From NCBI GenBank assembly GCA_956465555.1, contig OY101131.1, positions 932,349 through 996,348 of the forward strand: a stretch of DNA of 64,000 bases, given 5' to 3'. The stretch comes from Nitzschia sp. pyKryTriq1 (Eukaryota > Bacillariophyta > Bacillariophyceae > Bacillariales > Bacillariaceae). A model generated the notes under the pieces. It ran no database searches, was not told the origin of the DNA, and saw only the letters and a list, made by a program, of their open reading frames with translations. This document shows positions 11,474 through 22,908 of this stretch, one piece after another (the stretch's first letter is position 1; each line of letters opens with the position of its first letter). The position numbers and the translations under genes were made by a program.

Positions 11474-11810
11474 GAAAAGTTTGGTAAAAGAAGAAGAAGC
11501 CAGTCTCAAAACGCGTGAGGACTGGCTACTCTAGCTAGCTAGCACTATTAGTAGCTAAAACTAGTAGTAGTTCGGGTAGTAGACGCCCATACTAGCTAGT
11601 AGTAGTAGTAGTACTTTTAGAGTATGTCTATTTTTTATTTCTCATTCGTGCATCCATTTATTCATTCATTTATTCATTTGTTCGTTCGTTCGTTCATGTT
11701 GGTTCCGTTTCGTTTTACATTCGATTACTGCTTTCGATCGTTCTTTCTTTCGTTCCCTCTCTGTTCTTTCGTCCTTTCTGTTCTTTTATTCTTTCGTTTG
11801 TTTGTTCGCT

Positions 11811-12146
11811 TTACCCCCCAAAGCAAGATCGCGCCATGGGCAAGATTCCTTCCAAGAATCGGGCATACATTTGCGCTTGACTGGCTTCCTTGAATTTCCA
11901 CAAGTACGATTCTTGTGTTCCCGTCGAATCGATAATGGTAATAAAGCTCAGGTAGTTGTCATTCTTGAGACTGACCTTGGATTCCTTCCACAATGGGACA
12001 TTCAATAGTACCTTGGTCGCAGGCCCGTTGGGTGTCGATTCCCGACGTTGGACGAGCCGAAATTTGGGTGGATCGGAATTATTGTCCTGTAACAATTTCA
12101 TGGGACCGACGCCCAATTCTTGCCAACGAAATAATGTCAATGGAGG

Positions 12147-12179
<33 letters not shown>

Positions 12180-13523
12180 GGTTGCTGAGGCCGATTTCTT
12201 TTCTTTCTGCTGTTCATCCGTCTTTTCGTTAGATGTCCCTTCTTCTGCAATGCTGTTGCTAGTTCCGTCATCTTTTTCTTCCTTGCCCTTGCTGCTAGTA
12301 GTAGTCGTGTGGATTTGAAAATCTTTCGAAGGTTGGACCGAAAGGTGTTGTTTCTTTTCCTTGTCTGCTCCCGCCAACTCCTTCTCTTCTTCTGGACCTC
12401 GTCCTCCGTCGTCCGGTACCCATTGAAAGGTCTTGCATCGGCAATCATGTAGATTCAATTCTTCTTCTTCTCCCGTTGACAGTTGGACATTTTCAGGAAG
12501 CGCCAGCACTGGTACTGTGGTGGAATCTCCCCCATTATTTTTTTCCTTTTGACTACTACCGCTAGTATTTGCAGCAGCCGCCGATCCAAACCCAAAAGAA
12601 AAGGTACTGCTCGGCGTACCAGTACCAGCGCTCGTGGAAAAGAGAGATGTGGTTGGTGCAGCTGCTGCTGCCGCCAGGCTTCCAAATCCAGCAGCAGCAG
12701 CAGCAGGAGCAGCAGCAGGAGCGGTAGAAGTAGTAGCAGTAGCAGTATTTCCAAATCCAAACCCTGTACTTGTACTCGTACTCGTACTCGACATTGCAAA
12801 TCCAAACCCGGTACTTGTACTCGTACTTGTACTTGTACTACCCGTACTCGCAGACTTTCCAAATCCAGTCACGCCACTTGCTGCTGCTGCTGCTTGTTGG
12901 AATCCACCAAAGCCTGATCCAAAGACTGCTGTTTTTGTTGGTGCTGTTGTGGTAGTGGTTGGCGCGGTGGATGTGGTAGATGTTGCTATCAAGGTGGTGG
13001 CAGCAAAGGGATTACTACTGGCGGCTGTCCCAGCTCCACCAGTATTACTATTACTATTACTGCTGCTGCCACCACCTCCCAGGGGCCGCTTGGCCTTGAG
13101 AATTTTGCGCTGGGCCAGGACTTGTTCGGAAGCCTTGCGAAAGGGAGCATTGACATCACCGTTTGTATCATCATCATCATCATCACTGCCCTCTTCATCA
13201 TCATCATCATAATCGTCCTTGGTCAACTGTCGATCGGCCGTGCGTTTCGCTTTACTCGAAAGAGTTTTGGATGCTTCCGGTTCTGCTGCTTCTGCTGCTG
13301 CGGCTTCTCCGGCTTCTCCAAGAATACTATTTTTCTTGGCCTCCATGTCTTGCCTTTTGGGATCCGGAGGAGGAGGAGATGCTGCTGCTGCTGCTGCTCC
13401 TGCTGCGGTATCTTTATTATTCGTATTGCGAATATCCTCGTCTTTGGAAGCGTCGGCAGCGGCAGTGTCAGCGTCAGCGTCAGCAGCGGTAGTAGTAGGA
13501 CTTGATGTCTCTGTCGGACACAT
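11811..13523 (-). CDS. FG-repeat nucleoporin with C-terminal Ran-binding domain (Nup50/Nup2-like)
   Basis: A nuclear-pore basket component that would bind importins and Ran-GTP during nuclear transport. The protein has 570 residues with an ATG at 13523. The N-terminus is Ala/Asp-rich with basic patches (KRTADRQ; AQRKILKAKRP near 140-150), a plausible importin-binding or localisation region. FG and GFG motifs (VFGSGFGGFQ, TGFGFA, SFGFGS) fill about residues 205-325 in Ser/Thr-rich linkers. The last 110 residues, starting LTLFRWQELGVGPMKLL near 461, form a RanBP1-type domain. Family placement rests on this order of acidic/basic N-terminus, FG region and terminal RanBD, as in Nup50 and yeast Nup2. 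It is a single exon. The FG region is built from ACTAGT/GTACTC-type repeats and could vary in length between strains. Confidence 0.88.
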
Positions 13524-14717
13524 GTTTTATGATGATGATGATGATACTACAGGAAAACTGCACTGTACTGTACTGTATTGTACTGTACTGGGCTTGGCTT
13601 GGCTTGGCTTGGATGATGTGACTTTGTCGTTGTCTTTGACTTGATATTGTATTAGATGTATACAAGACTATGCCGGTAGTATAGCTCTAAAGTATTATTC
13701 GTGGTGCGCGATGATATTATACGGGAAGAAATACTGCAATAACCCGCCGCCATTGTCGACCTCTTCTTCGTTGCTTTTTTGGTGTGTGTGGCGGTCGGTG
13801 GTCGGTGCGATGATTGATCATGTCTGATGATGCGATCGATAATGGCGATGTGTTGCTTCTCTTTGGCTTCGCCGCTAGCTCCGCCGGCGGCCGATTATGC
13901 GCCTGCCAGGCTTTGGCGTCTAACTAACCTAAAGCAGTTCCCGTTGTTGAAGTCCAATAATCTCCGGGTCCGCTTCGAAGGAGAAGGGAGAAGAGAGAAG
14001 AAGAGCGGAGGGGCGGTTTCGTGTTTGGTACCGTATCATACGTGACCCGAAGGAACCACGGTCGACCAATCAACGAGGAGGAGTGGTGGGGCAACCGAGT
14101 CCGCTTCGAAGGAGAAGAGAAGAAGAGGGGCGGTTTCGTGTTTCGTACCGTATCATACGTGACTCGAAGGAACCACGGTCGACCAATCAACGAGGAGGAG
14201 TGGTGGGGCAACGTGGTCGGTATCTTGCGGTTGGAACTACAGTACTTTATTTGGCAGAACTTTGCCGCCGGCCCGACTACTGCCTGCTGCTTTTTGACGC
14301 CCAAAGAATGATCCTGTCATCTCGAATAATAAGACGATGTCTCTATGATACTCGAACAACTCTCACTACTCTACTCTCTGGTAGTAGAGACTAGAGAGAA
14401 GAGAGTAGACTACTACTACTACTAGTACAGTAGAGCAGAGCAGAGACTACTAACTAACTGCAGAACTTTCTAGAAGCTTCAGTAAACGATTGATTTAATC
14501 GCAAGATCTCTTTATAGAATACAAGAATATGTAATAGAAAAAGTTCAAAAACAAGATTAATGTACATTGTTACTTAAGTGGTAGTAATCAATTTTGGTGT
14601 TCATGTTGTTGTGGTTTGTTTGTTTGTTTGTTTGTAGTTATGATGATGATGATTCTTCTTCTTTGTGAGGAGTGCTATAGTAGCCCTTCCCGTTTTGATG
14701 CTTGTTCTTGTATGAGA
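13524..14717. other. Intergenic region with a tandem duplication
   Basis: No supported gene. Contains a GGCTT run near 13590-13612, the tandem 131-bp-period duplication at 13968-14212, and an AT-rich segment before the ankyrin gene's 3' end. Confidence 0.6.
13968..14212. repeat. Tandem direct duplication, period 131 bp
   Basis: Copy 1 is 13968-14095 and copy 2 is 14099-14212. Both run from GTCCGCTTCGAAGGAGAAG to GTGGGGCAAC. Copy 2 lacks about 14 bp of the purine-rich part and has a few substitutions. Confidence 0.9.
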
Positions 14718-16115
14718 TTACGCCACTTTGCGAGACGGTGCCATGGCCGACATGGCACTCGTCACAACCTTGACATCATTGCCAAAGCATTTGCGAGCCA
14801 CGGCCATGGGGCCACCGGCACGGAGACAAATCTCGGCCATTTCATCGGCATCAAAGTCCGACTCATCACTGTCGCTGTCACTGTAATCGTCGCCGCCTCT
14901 GCCATCGCCGCCGCCATCTTCTTCACTGTCGTAGGAAGAATCGTCTTCACTGTCATAGGAAGAGTCATCATCGCTATCGTCATCACTGGAATCGTCATCC
15001 AAAAAGATGGCTTCTTCGGGTTCCATCCGTCCATTCGATACCATGGCAGCCACTTCCAAAGGAAGAGCGTGGCCAGGATCTGGAATGGGAAGAGAGTGGG
15101 GTTGACGCAAGGTCAATGGTGGAGGACGTTCTTCTCCTTCGGTCGCAATATCCCGACGGGGCCAGTACGTATCGACATTGGCCATCAAAAAGTCCAACCA
15201 TCGGGCATAGTTTTCCTTCTTGATATATCCCAAAGGTGATGCTCCACGACAATCCAAAAGCTGGAGCAAATTCTTGTCACTTTCCAGAATCAACTTGACC
15301 GTTTCAAAGGACGGATCGGCTCTCCAACAAGCATCGTGCAAGGGCGTTCTTCCATAATCATCCGTGACTTGAAGCGACGTTCCCGCTTCCAACATGATTC
15401 TCAATAGACGATGATCGCCCCGACGACATACCATATGTACCAACGATTCACCGTAATTGTTGCACGGGTTGGGAGACAATCCACTGTCGAGGAGTCGACG
15501 TAGGAGGGAGGTATCACTGGCACGAATGGCCAAACTGACCCGACTCCCATACGAGGCCTGTTGCAGCGGTGTCGGGCGGCAATAGTATCCACCCTCCAAA
15601 CTGGAATACTTCTTGGTGGCATAGCCACGTTCTTCCAAGACCCTGTCCAAATACGATTGAGGAGTTTGTTGATCAGCAATCTATTGTATAGAGTAGAATA
15701 GAGAGTAGAATAGAGAGAACGAGTAGATGGGAGTGGGTGAGTATGATGTGTTGTTATGATAGAATGGAACCTTGTTGATTCATTCATTCGTTCATTCGTT
15801 GATTCATTCATTCATTGTCCTTACCTTTTGCGCATGGCTCTTACTGCTGACACTTTGACCGCTGCCCATGGCCTTGCGCGAAGCATCCGCCGCCGTTTCC
15901 TTGGACGTATGGGAACGTTCCGAATGCAAGGAGGATGTGGTAGGAGCCTTGACGGGTCGTTGTTTGGGCTTTTTTCGGCCGGCACCAAAGCGACGAAAGA
16001 TGCGAAATCCCATACCGTTCTTGGGCGCTTCAATCTTGCTGACATCTTCTCCGCGTTGACTTTGCATAAAGATTTGTTGGAGTGCCAACGGAATACGAGG
16101 ATTGGCGGTGGCCAT
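14718..16115 (-). CDS. Ankyrin-repeat protein with acidic C-terminal region
   Basis: Exon 1 is 16115-15825 and exon 2 is 15680-14718, for 417 residues. The donor is AAG/GTAAGG and the acceptor ACAATAG; both exons meet in phase 0, and exon 2 alone has no ATG at its beginning. Exon 1 gives a basic Ser-rich N-terminus (GRKKPKQRPVK). Residues about 145-235 hold ankyrin repeats: a degenerate first unit, then YGESLVHMVCRRGDHRLLRI, then YGRTPLHDACWRADPSFETV. After these comes an acidic Asp/Ser stretch (about 330-375). Ankyrin repeats mediate protein binding, and the partner is unknown. The small number of repeats and the acidic tail occur in many diatom proteins of unknown role. Confidence 0.8.
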
Positions 16116-17382
16116 GGTTGTTGTTGTTGTTGCTGTTATAACTTCTTCTTCTTGTTGTTACTTGATACTGTGATACTTTGATACCGGTATCGAAAAAGGA
16201 ACCTTGGTTTCTAAGTTTTGTGACCCTTTGGCACCGATCCATCATCCATCAACAGTTTGTAGCGGCATACCGGTAGGTGGGTGGAGCGATGTTTGCACAG
16301 TTTCTCCTTTGTTATTGTTGTTACAGTAATACGTATTTTTGCAACACGTATGTAGATCGTAGTTTTAGCCGGCAAATCATACCGTACAGAACCGCGGCAT
16401 CTCTATCCATCAACTGGCGTGCGTGGCAGGCAATCCTGACAACATTCGCCCCCAACAATCCCCAAGGTTGTTAAATGACATTTCGGAAATTGAGAGTACG
16501 TACGAACCCTAAGGCATATAAACAAAATATCAATGGATTCCGAGTCATCGGCATGACTGAAGGGCTATATCTGAAATCCGGAAGTCTCATCGACGTGGCA
16601 GCTGGGAAACTGACGTGGTGGATGGGAAGAAGAAAGAGAAGGCAGTGGAATAGGGCCTTATGTCTCGAATGTCCGATCCACCAATAAAAATGGATGATGA
16701 TCCTGATCGATATTAGATGACAGATGGCGGCGTTATTTTTTGTCTTTTTATGTCGGTTAGTTTATTTCTAGCGGTACAGTACATACGGTAGAGATACTCG
16801 TACGGTGTACTGCACGTCTACCAGTTGATGAGCCGGGCGGCGCGGCGAAACGTTTTCTGTCTATTCATAAGCTACTGTACCTCCTACCGACGTATAGTAG
16901 AGTATGTCTCAGCATATGAATACGTAAATGAAGTAAAGTTCGGTTCGTTCGTTCCGTTCGTTCGTTCCGTTCGTTCGTTCCGTTCGCTCGTCGTTCGGTT
17001 CGGTTCGTACAAGTGTACCTGAACGGTACGCATACTGTAGACGTGCGTGGTGGTGGCGTGCGTGGGGTTTTGCGCCTGCTTTGCTTCTACCGCTGCAACA
17101 TACAGTACGTTCCGGTATTGCGTACATACCGGTATGTATGTACAGTACCGAACCGTGTTACATCAGCGCAGTACGTGCGTTTGTCCGAAAGAGGGACACG
17201 CAATGAATCTTTTTTTGGCGTCAACGCCTCACTTTTTGCAAGTGCGTGGTCGAAGCCCTGACTACTACGAACGTTCCTTCTTTTGTTGTTGTTCCTTGTT
17301 CCTTTTACACGCAGTATCTTGTTGTCCATATCGTTGTCAAAAAAAGATTCCAATAGTACGTTCAAAAAAGATCTACTGTACC
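16116..17382. promoter_or_regulatory. Divergent intergenic region with TACCGGTA palindromes
   Basis: Separates the divergent ankyrin and translocator genes. TACCGGTA occurs at 16182, 16268 and 17127, the first only 67 bp upstream of the ankyrin-gene ATG. CGTTC/GTTCG runs lie at about 16940-17010. No gene is supported here. Confidence 0.5.
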
Positions 17383-18681
17383 ATGGCGTCTACCACCAAG
17401 ACTGAAGCAGCTACCGCGTCCCCCCTCAAATTGGTAAGCATCAAGGAAAGGTTCCATCGCAGTCAGAGCAGGAAGGAGTGAGTCTCTCCGCGCAGATGGC
17501 TCACTTTGTATGTTGTTTTATTGGTTCTTTCTACTCCGCGTACTACGCAAAATGCTCAATGCTTAATGCAATACTCACTATATTATAATAGGCCACACTG
17601 GTCATTTTGTGGTATGCCGGCAACACCATGTACAACGTGTACAACAAAACCGCCTTGAACATGATCGAGGCGCACTGGTTTGTCGCGTCGGCCCAGCTCG
17701 CCGTGGGCGTCGTCTTGAGTGCCATGATGTGGTTGAGCGGGGTTCGTAAAATGCCCAATTTGACGAGCAGCGACGTGCTTTCGTGCTTGCCGATTGGTCT
17801 CTTTGCCTCCTTGGCCCATTGCGGGACCGTCTTGGCCTCGGCCGTCGGTGCCGTCTCCTTTGCTCAAATTGTCAAGGCGTGCGAGCCCGTCTTTGCGGCC
17901 GTCGTGGGATTGTTGATCCCACCCATGGATGTCAAGCCAATCTTGGCGTATATCATGCTCATTCCGATTGTGGGAGGAGTCGGTATTGCCTGCATTAAAG
18001 AAGGAAAAGGAGTCGAAATCAATGTCGCTGCCTTTTTGTTTGCCAGTTTGGCCAATGCAGCGGCTGCGCTCAAGGGAAAGTTGGGAAGTTCCGTCACCAA
18101 ATCCCTCGAATCGGACGCCAGCAAGAATATGGATGTGGCCAATGTCTATGCCGTCATGAATATTATCAGTTTCATCTTTACGATTCCCTTTGTTGTCTTT
18201 ACGGAACTTTCGACATTGTCCGAGACGTGGGACAAGGCAGTCGCCGTCTATGGAGCGACCGAAATTGCCAAGAACATTATCATTTCCGGTCTCTTTTTCT
18301 ACTTTTACAATGAAACAGCATTTGCATTCACCAGGTGAGTTATTTGTTGTTTGTACAGTACAGTACAGAACTTGTAACTCTGGATCGGCCGAATGTGTCA
18401 ACAATCATTCTAACATTTGTTTTGGTGGATTTCCATTTTTGTCGTTTCGACTAACTCACTCACTCACACTCACTCACAGTCACGTTGGTGCCGTCACTTC
18501 AAGTGTCTTGAATACGGCCAAACGAGTCATTATCATTGTGGTATCGTCAATTGTCTTTCAAGAAGCTATGGAACGCAATACAGTCATTGGATCGGCCATT
18601 GCCATTGGTGGTACTTTTGCCTATTCCTTGACATCATCGCCACCCAAGAAGAAGAGCGCGCCAAAAGCCAAGGCGGCCTAA
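17383..18681 (+). CDS. Triose-phosphate/phosphate translocator family transporter
   Basis: Exchanges phosphate for phosphorylated C3/C5/C6 compounds, or a related substrate, across a plastid-envelope or endomembrane. Exons are 17383-17433, 17592-18334 and 18480-18681, for 331 residues. All introns have clean GTAAGC or GTGAGT donors. The last junction rebuilds FAFTSHVGAVTSSVLNTAKR, a hallmark of the TPT family in the drug/metabolite transporter superfamily. About ten hydrophobic segments are present, beginning with LATLVILWYAGNTMYNVYNK right after a 16-residue hydrophilic N-terminus. The C-terminus is basic (PPKKKSAPKAKAA). No signal or transit peptide is visible. The closest biological match is therefore a translocator of the outermost plastid membrane or a secretory compartment rather than the inner envelope. 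Substrate not assignable. Confidence 0.88.
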
Positions 18682-19881
18682 GCGCGACGGTTGTATTTCG
18701 ATAAGAGAGAAGAGATACGTCCATACATACATACATACATTGCTGCTTGGATGGAGAAACGTAGCATGACGACCCCCAAGTGTGCGGTGATTGATTCATT
18801 CAACAATCGACGACGACTCTTCCTTCTTTATTCTGCTGTCAGCAGGAGGTCCTTCTCCTATTCATCGATCCTTTAGGAGTGAGACCGCCGCGACTCTCCT
18901 GCCTCCCTCGCTCCCTTCTGTATTTTCTTTCCTTCTTTCACTACAGTATTCGTTTTCTTTCACTACAGTATTCGTTTCCGCCCATCATCATACACCAATC
19001 TCAAACAAACGACGGATCCCAACCGCACCACATATCTCGTCTTTTGCCGCGCTACTCTACTACTCTACGTTACTCTACTTTACTTCCATTAGTCTAAGAT
19101 ATTAATCTGTACGTGCTTGTCTACTAATAGTATTTGTGTGCATTGCTCTCGAGGTACTAGTAGTAGTAGATCGCCAAGATGATGGAAAAATAACGAAGGC
19201 AATTCTACGAATACATCACTACTACTGGTAGCTACTAGCTCAAGTAGCTAGCTAGCTAGTAGTAGTAGTATGTACTACTAATAGCAGCTACGTAGTAGTA
19301 GTAGTTGCAAAAAGTAGATGGCATGACCAAACAAACCAATAGACTCTACTATTATTGTGCGGTGGTGGGACGAAGTTTGAAGAGTTCCGCGTCAGGGGCT
19401 TTCGACACTACTTTCTACTTTCTACTTTCGACTTTCGACACTATTTCTAATCTGTACTGCTACTCTGTCCCTCTCTCTACTACTACTACTACTACTTCTC
19501 TCTACTACGAGCTAGTAGAGTAGCAGTAAGTACTCTCCACTGTGCGTAGAAAAACAGTACAGTAGAAGGGCCTACTGATACTCTAGCTAGAACCTGGTGG
19601 AAGAACGACAAGTCGAGGCCAGCATTCATATTCCACAAAACTCGATGTTATTGTTATAATTTTTATTTGGTTTTCTGTTGTTGTTGTTGTTTTAGTTCGA
19701 GTGCGTTTCATTTTCATTTTCATCATCATCATATATAACGGTAAGTTTCCACAAATGTTGCTGTTGCTCTTGAGATTTTACCACCCGGGCTGCTTCTTTT
19801 CGTTGTTTCCCTTAATTTGTCTTCCCGTGTGCAATTATGTCGTAGCAGTAGTAGTTGTTGTATCTGCTTGATTATTCTTAT
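18682..19881. other. Intergenic region between convergent genes
   Basis: Between the 3' ends of the translocator and aureochrome genes. Contains CATA repeats, a tandem 22-bp TTTCACTACAGTATTCGTTT pair (about 18936-18980), TCTCTCTAC and TAG-rich runs. No gene supported. Confidence 0.6.
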
Positions 19882-21146
19882 TTAGTCTTCTTCGTTGTCT
19901 TCGTCTTCTTGTTCTTTAGTGACAGAGGCAGCATATTGGTCACTGACCTTGCATTGCACTCCGACAAAGTTGGTAATATTTCCCGACGCATCACGAAGTG
20001 CGGCGATGAAGAATTGATTCCAAAAGGTCGTACCGTCGACACGATAGTTCAACAGGCAGACGCTCAAGTCGTTGCCCTGATCAATCGCATGGCGGATACG
20101 TTCGACGGCTTTGGGATCGGTTTCGGGACCCTGCAAGAAACGGCAATTACGTCCCAAAATTTGATCCAAGGAATATCCTGTCAAATTCAAGAATCCTTGT
20201 GATGCATAGACAATAGGATTGTCCGGCAAGGATGGATCGGTAACGACAAAGTTTTGTTGTGCCGTTTGCAATGCCTTGATGAAGGAAAAGTCGGGATCGT
20301 CCAAGACTTTATTGGCCGCCCCCTGCGAGGACGCAATGAGTGCGGCATCGCTCATACCCGATGGGTTGGTCTGTTCTTGATGGGCATTGATCAGCTCATG
20401 AGCCTTGGCGGCACCCAAATGATCGGCAATCGCACCCTTGAGTTTTTCGTTCTCTTCCTTGAGCAACGCGACGGATTGTTGAAGAGATTCCAACAAGAAC
20501 TTTTTGCGAATACGAGATCGTTTGGCGTGTTCTCTGTTGCGTTCACTGTAGTTTGTATATGTAATAGTGGAGAGGTTGTATGTGTGAGAGAAGGGGAGGG
20601 TCGTTGATGTGTAGATAGAATGCTGTGTAGATGGATGGATGGATCGATGGATCGATCGATCACTCGAAATCCTATCGTATCGTATCCTATCCCATAACGC
20701 ATCACTTACCGTCGTTCCGACTTTTGCTGATCCGACATGCCCCGAGTCGATCCTCGGCTGCCCTTTTTGCTCTTGGGCAAGGCATATTGCAAGTGATGAC
20801 GTTCTTGCGGAGCCTTCTTAAAGGGGACCGACTGGTACGATGGCGCTTGTCCGGCGGCGCCCATGGTCAAGGCGGGCTTTTCTCGTTCGTGCAGTTGCGT
20901 GGTGTACAAACCACCTCCGCGCTGGACCGGCGCATACCGGCCATCGCCCTGCATCTTGCGGGCCATGGTGGAAACTTCCTTTTCTCCGCTGGGCAACGTA
21001 TCCTGCTCCTCGCTCAAAAAGACGGTATCACCGTCCGGGGTGAACATGACATCTCCGAAAATGTCATCGAGGTTGAGCGTCGCAGGAGTCCCGCGTTGCG
21101 CCACGGCCTGCTGAGTCGAAGTAGTATACATTGGATTATACGACAT
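19882..21146 (-). CDS. Aureochrome: blue-light-sensing bZIP transcription factor
   Basis: A blue-light receptor that binds DNA through a bZIP domain and FMN through a LOV domain; in algae aureochromes steer cell-cycle, photoacclimation and morphogenesis genes. Exon 1 is 21146-20710 and exon 2 is 20545-19882, for 366 residues. The junction lies inside the basic region: KSER-R then ERNREHAKRSRIRKKF. This restores the bZIP pattern N149-x7-R157, followed by a leucine zipper (LLESLQQSVALLKEENEKLK). The LOV domain spans about 245-345. The photoactive cysteine is C280 in GRNCRFLQ, followed by the usual LNYRVDGTTFWN. The gene order of N-terminal bZIP and C-terminal LOV is the diagnostic arrangement, reversed compared with other LOV proteins. 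The N-terminal 140 residues are low in recognisable domains. Confidence 0.95.
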
Positions 21147-22299
21147 CCTCGTGCTTTGCTTTGCTGTGCTAAGTAACTAACGAAAGAAAGAAAGATAGAT
21201 TGGATAGATAGGTTATCGATAGACACACAATATCGAAAAAGTATGCCAAAGGAAAAAAAGTAAGATGATGCGATGTGCGGCGGCGGCGGCGCGGAAGGGA
21301 CTTTCCTTGACACCACCGCGACCGACGGCTTCCGACGAAAGAAAAAGGATCGAGGATGACCGCCGCCGCCGCCGCCGCCGCCAACGCATCGATGATCGAT
21401 CGGCGCTCGCTCGCTGCTTCTCGGAACTACTAAAGACCGACGATCGAGCGATAAATAATAATGCCAACTTGCACCTGATGCAACGATAAGATCTTCTGTC
21501 TTTTTTGGCAAGGAACGCTTCTACGGCATAGATCGAGTAGGCCCAACGAATTTCAATCACATACTGGGGGAAAGAAGAGAGGGCCTGTCCATCCTGTAGA
21601 GTTTCTACAGAGTCAGTAGCAATGGGAGGAATGACTCCCCGAATGACCCAGACATTGTTTCCTTATCTGGTAACCACGTCAGTTGTTCCAGCACCAATCA
21701 AAATGGATTCTTTACCGAAAAGGACAACTGACGTATTTGGTTCGTTAATTAATTAAATAGTTGGACGAGCCTTGTAGCACTTTCTGCACAGTATACCGCA
21801 AGAGGGGAAATAGAAGAATAATGACCCGCCCGAATGAATGACTGACTCCTGCCTGCATGGCATGGCATGGCATGGCATGGCATGCATCCAGGTGGAATGT
21901 TTTCCAAAAAAATAATGATGACTACGGTGTGTGGACAGACGACGGATCAATGGATCCGATGACTGATGACGACTGACTGCTGACTACACTAACACTGATG
22001 ACTGATGATAATGATTGATTCGTCCGTCTTGCGTCCGTCATACGTTTCAGTGCCGTCTGAGCATCCGTCCGTACATACCGGTACCGATAAGATTGATTTC
22101 GGTCTTCATTTCCCCCCTCTTTTATTATTTGGGGATGATGGGTTTTATGCGGTTATTATGCTTCTTTCGACCATGGCGCTCACCGCCGGCGACGATGCGT
22201 CATTGCATATCCACAACTACAAGCTCAACAACAACAACAACAACTACAACAACAAGCTGAACAACAACAAGCTCAAGCAATAATATAATAATAAAAAAT
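21147..22299. promoter_or_regulatory. Divergent intergenic region, aureochrome and PDI-like gene
   Basis: Includes GCC/CGG trinucleotide runs (about 21275-21295 and 21360-21385), a GGCAT pentanucleotide array at about 21856-21885, TGACTGATGA repeats near 21960-22010, and a TACCGGTA palindrome at 22076-22083. No gene supported. Confidence 0.5.
21856..21885. repeat. GGCAT microsatellite
   Basis: Five to six direct GGCAT units. Confidence 0.85.
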
Positions 22300-22877
22300 A
22301 TGAGGATGAGGATGAAGTTGATGGGTCACCGCCACCGCCACCGCCACCGCCGCCTTGTTGGTAAAAGTGGTGCTACCACTACCACTTCCACCACTACATC
22401 CAGCATGCCCATGATGATGTGGCGGGTAACACTCATGTTGATGACAATGACCACCACCGTCCTGCTGCCCCCTTCGGCCATGCTGGCAGTAGCAGTAGCG
22501 ATCGCTGATGGTGATAATGATATTTACAATGATACTGCGGGTGGTGGAGCTGCAAATGCTGCTCCTACTGTGATCGAGCAAGAAAAGACGGGGGTGCCCT
22601 CATCATCATCATCATCAGAATCAGAATCGATGATGATGATGATGGAGCATGAGGAAGATGGGAAGAAGGATGAGCATCAGCATCATGTGCTGCTCGATCC
22701 TGCATCTTCCTCTTCATCCTCGTCGTCGTCTTCCTCTTCCTCTTCCTCTTCATCATCTACCACCAACACTGATGATACAAGTCGTCGTGGTCGGATGGTC
22801 GTGCATTCGATAACTACAGGCGAGCAATTACAGCAACTGGCCTTGCAATACGAAGTGTTGATTCTATTCATCACGCA

Positions 22878-22908
<31 letters not shown>

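Larger units (their letters stand above)
10386..11810. other. Intergenic region with simple repeats and one perfect hairpin
   Basis: Holds GATA/ATAGATATC repeats at about 10447-10520, a 13-bp perfect inverted repeat at 10548-10577, a TACCGGTA palindrome at 10672-10679 (287 bp upstream of the 10385 start), a GTA microsatellite near 11449-11473, and TTCA/TTCG runs near 11650-11700. No supported gene. Confidence 0.6.

Noticed and set aside
17583-18404. 273-codon minus-strand frame opposite the translocator
   Set aside because: Mirror of a well-supported plus-strand gene; no domain.
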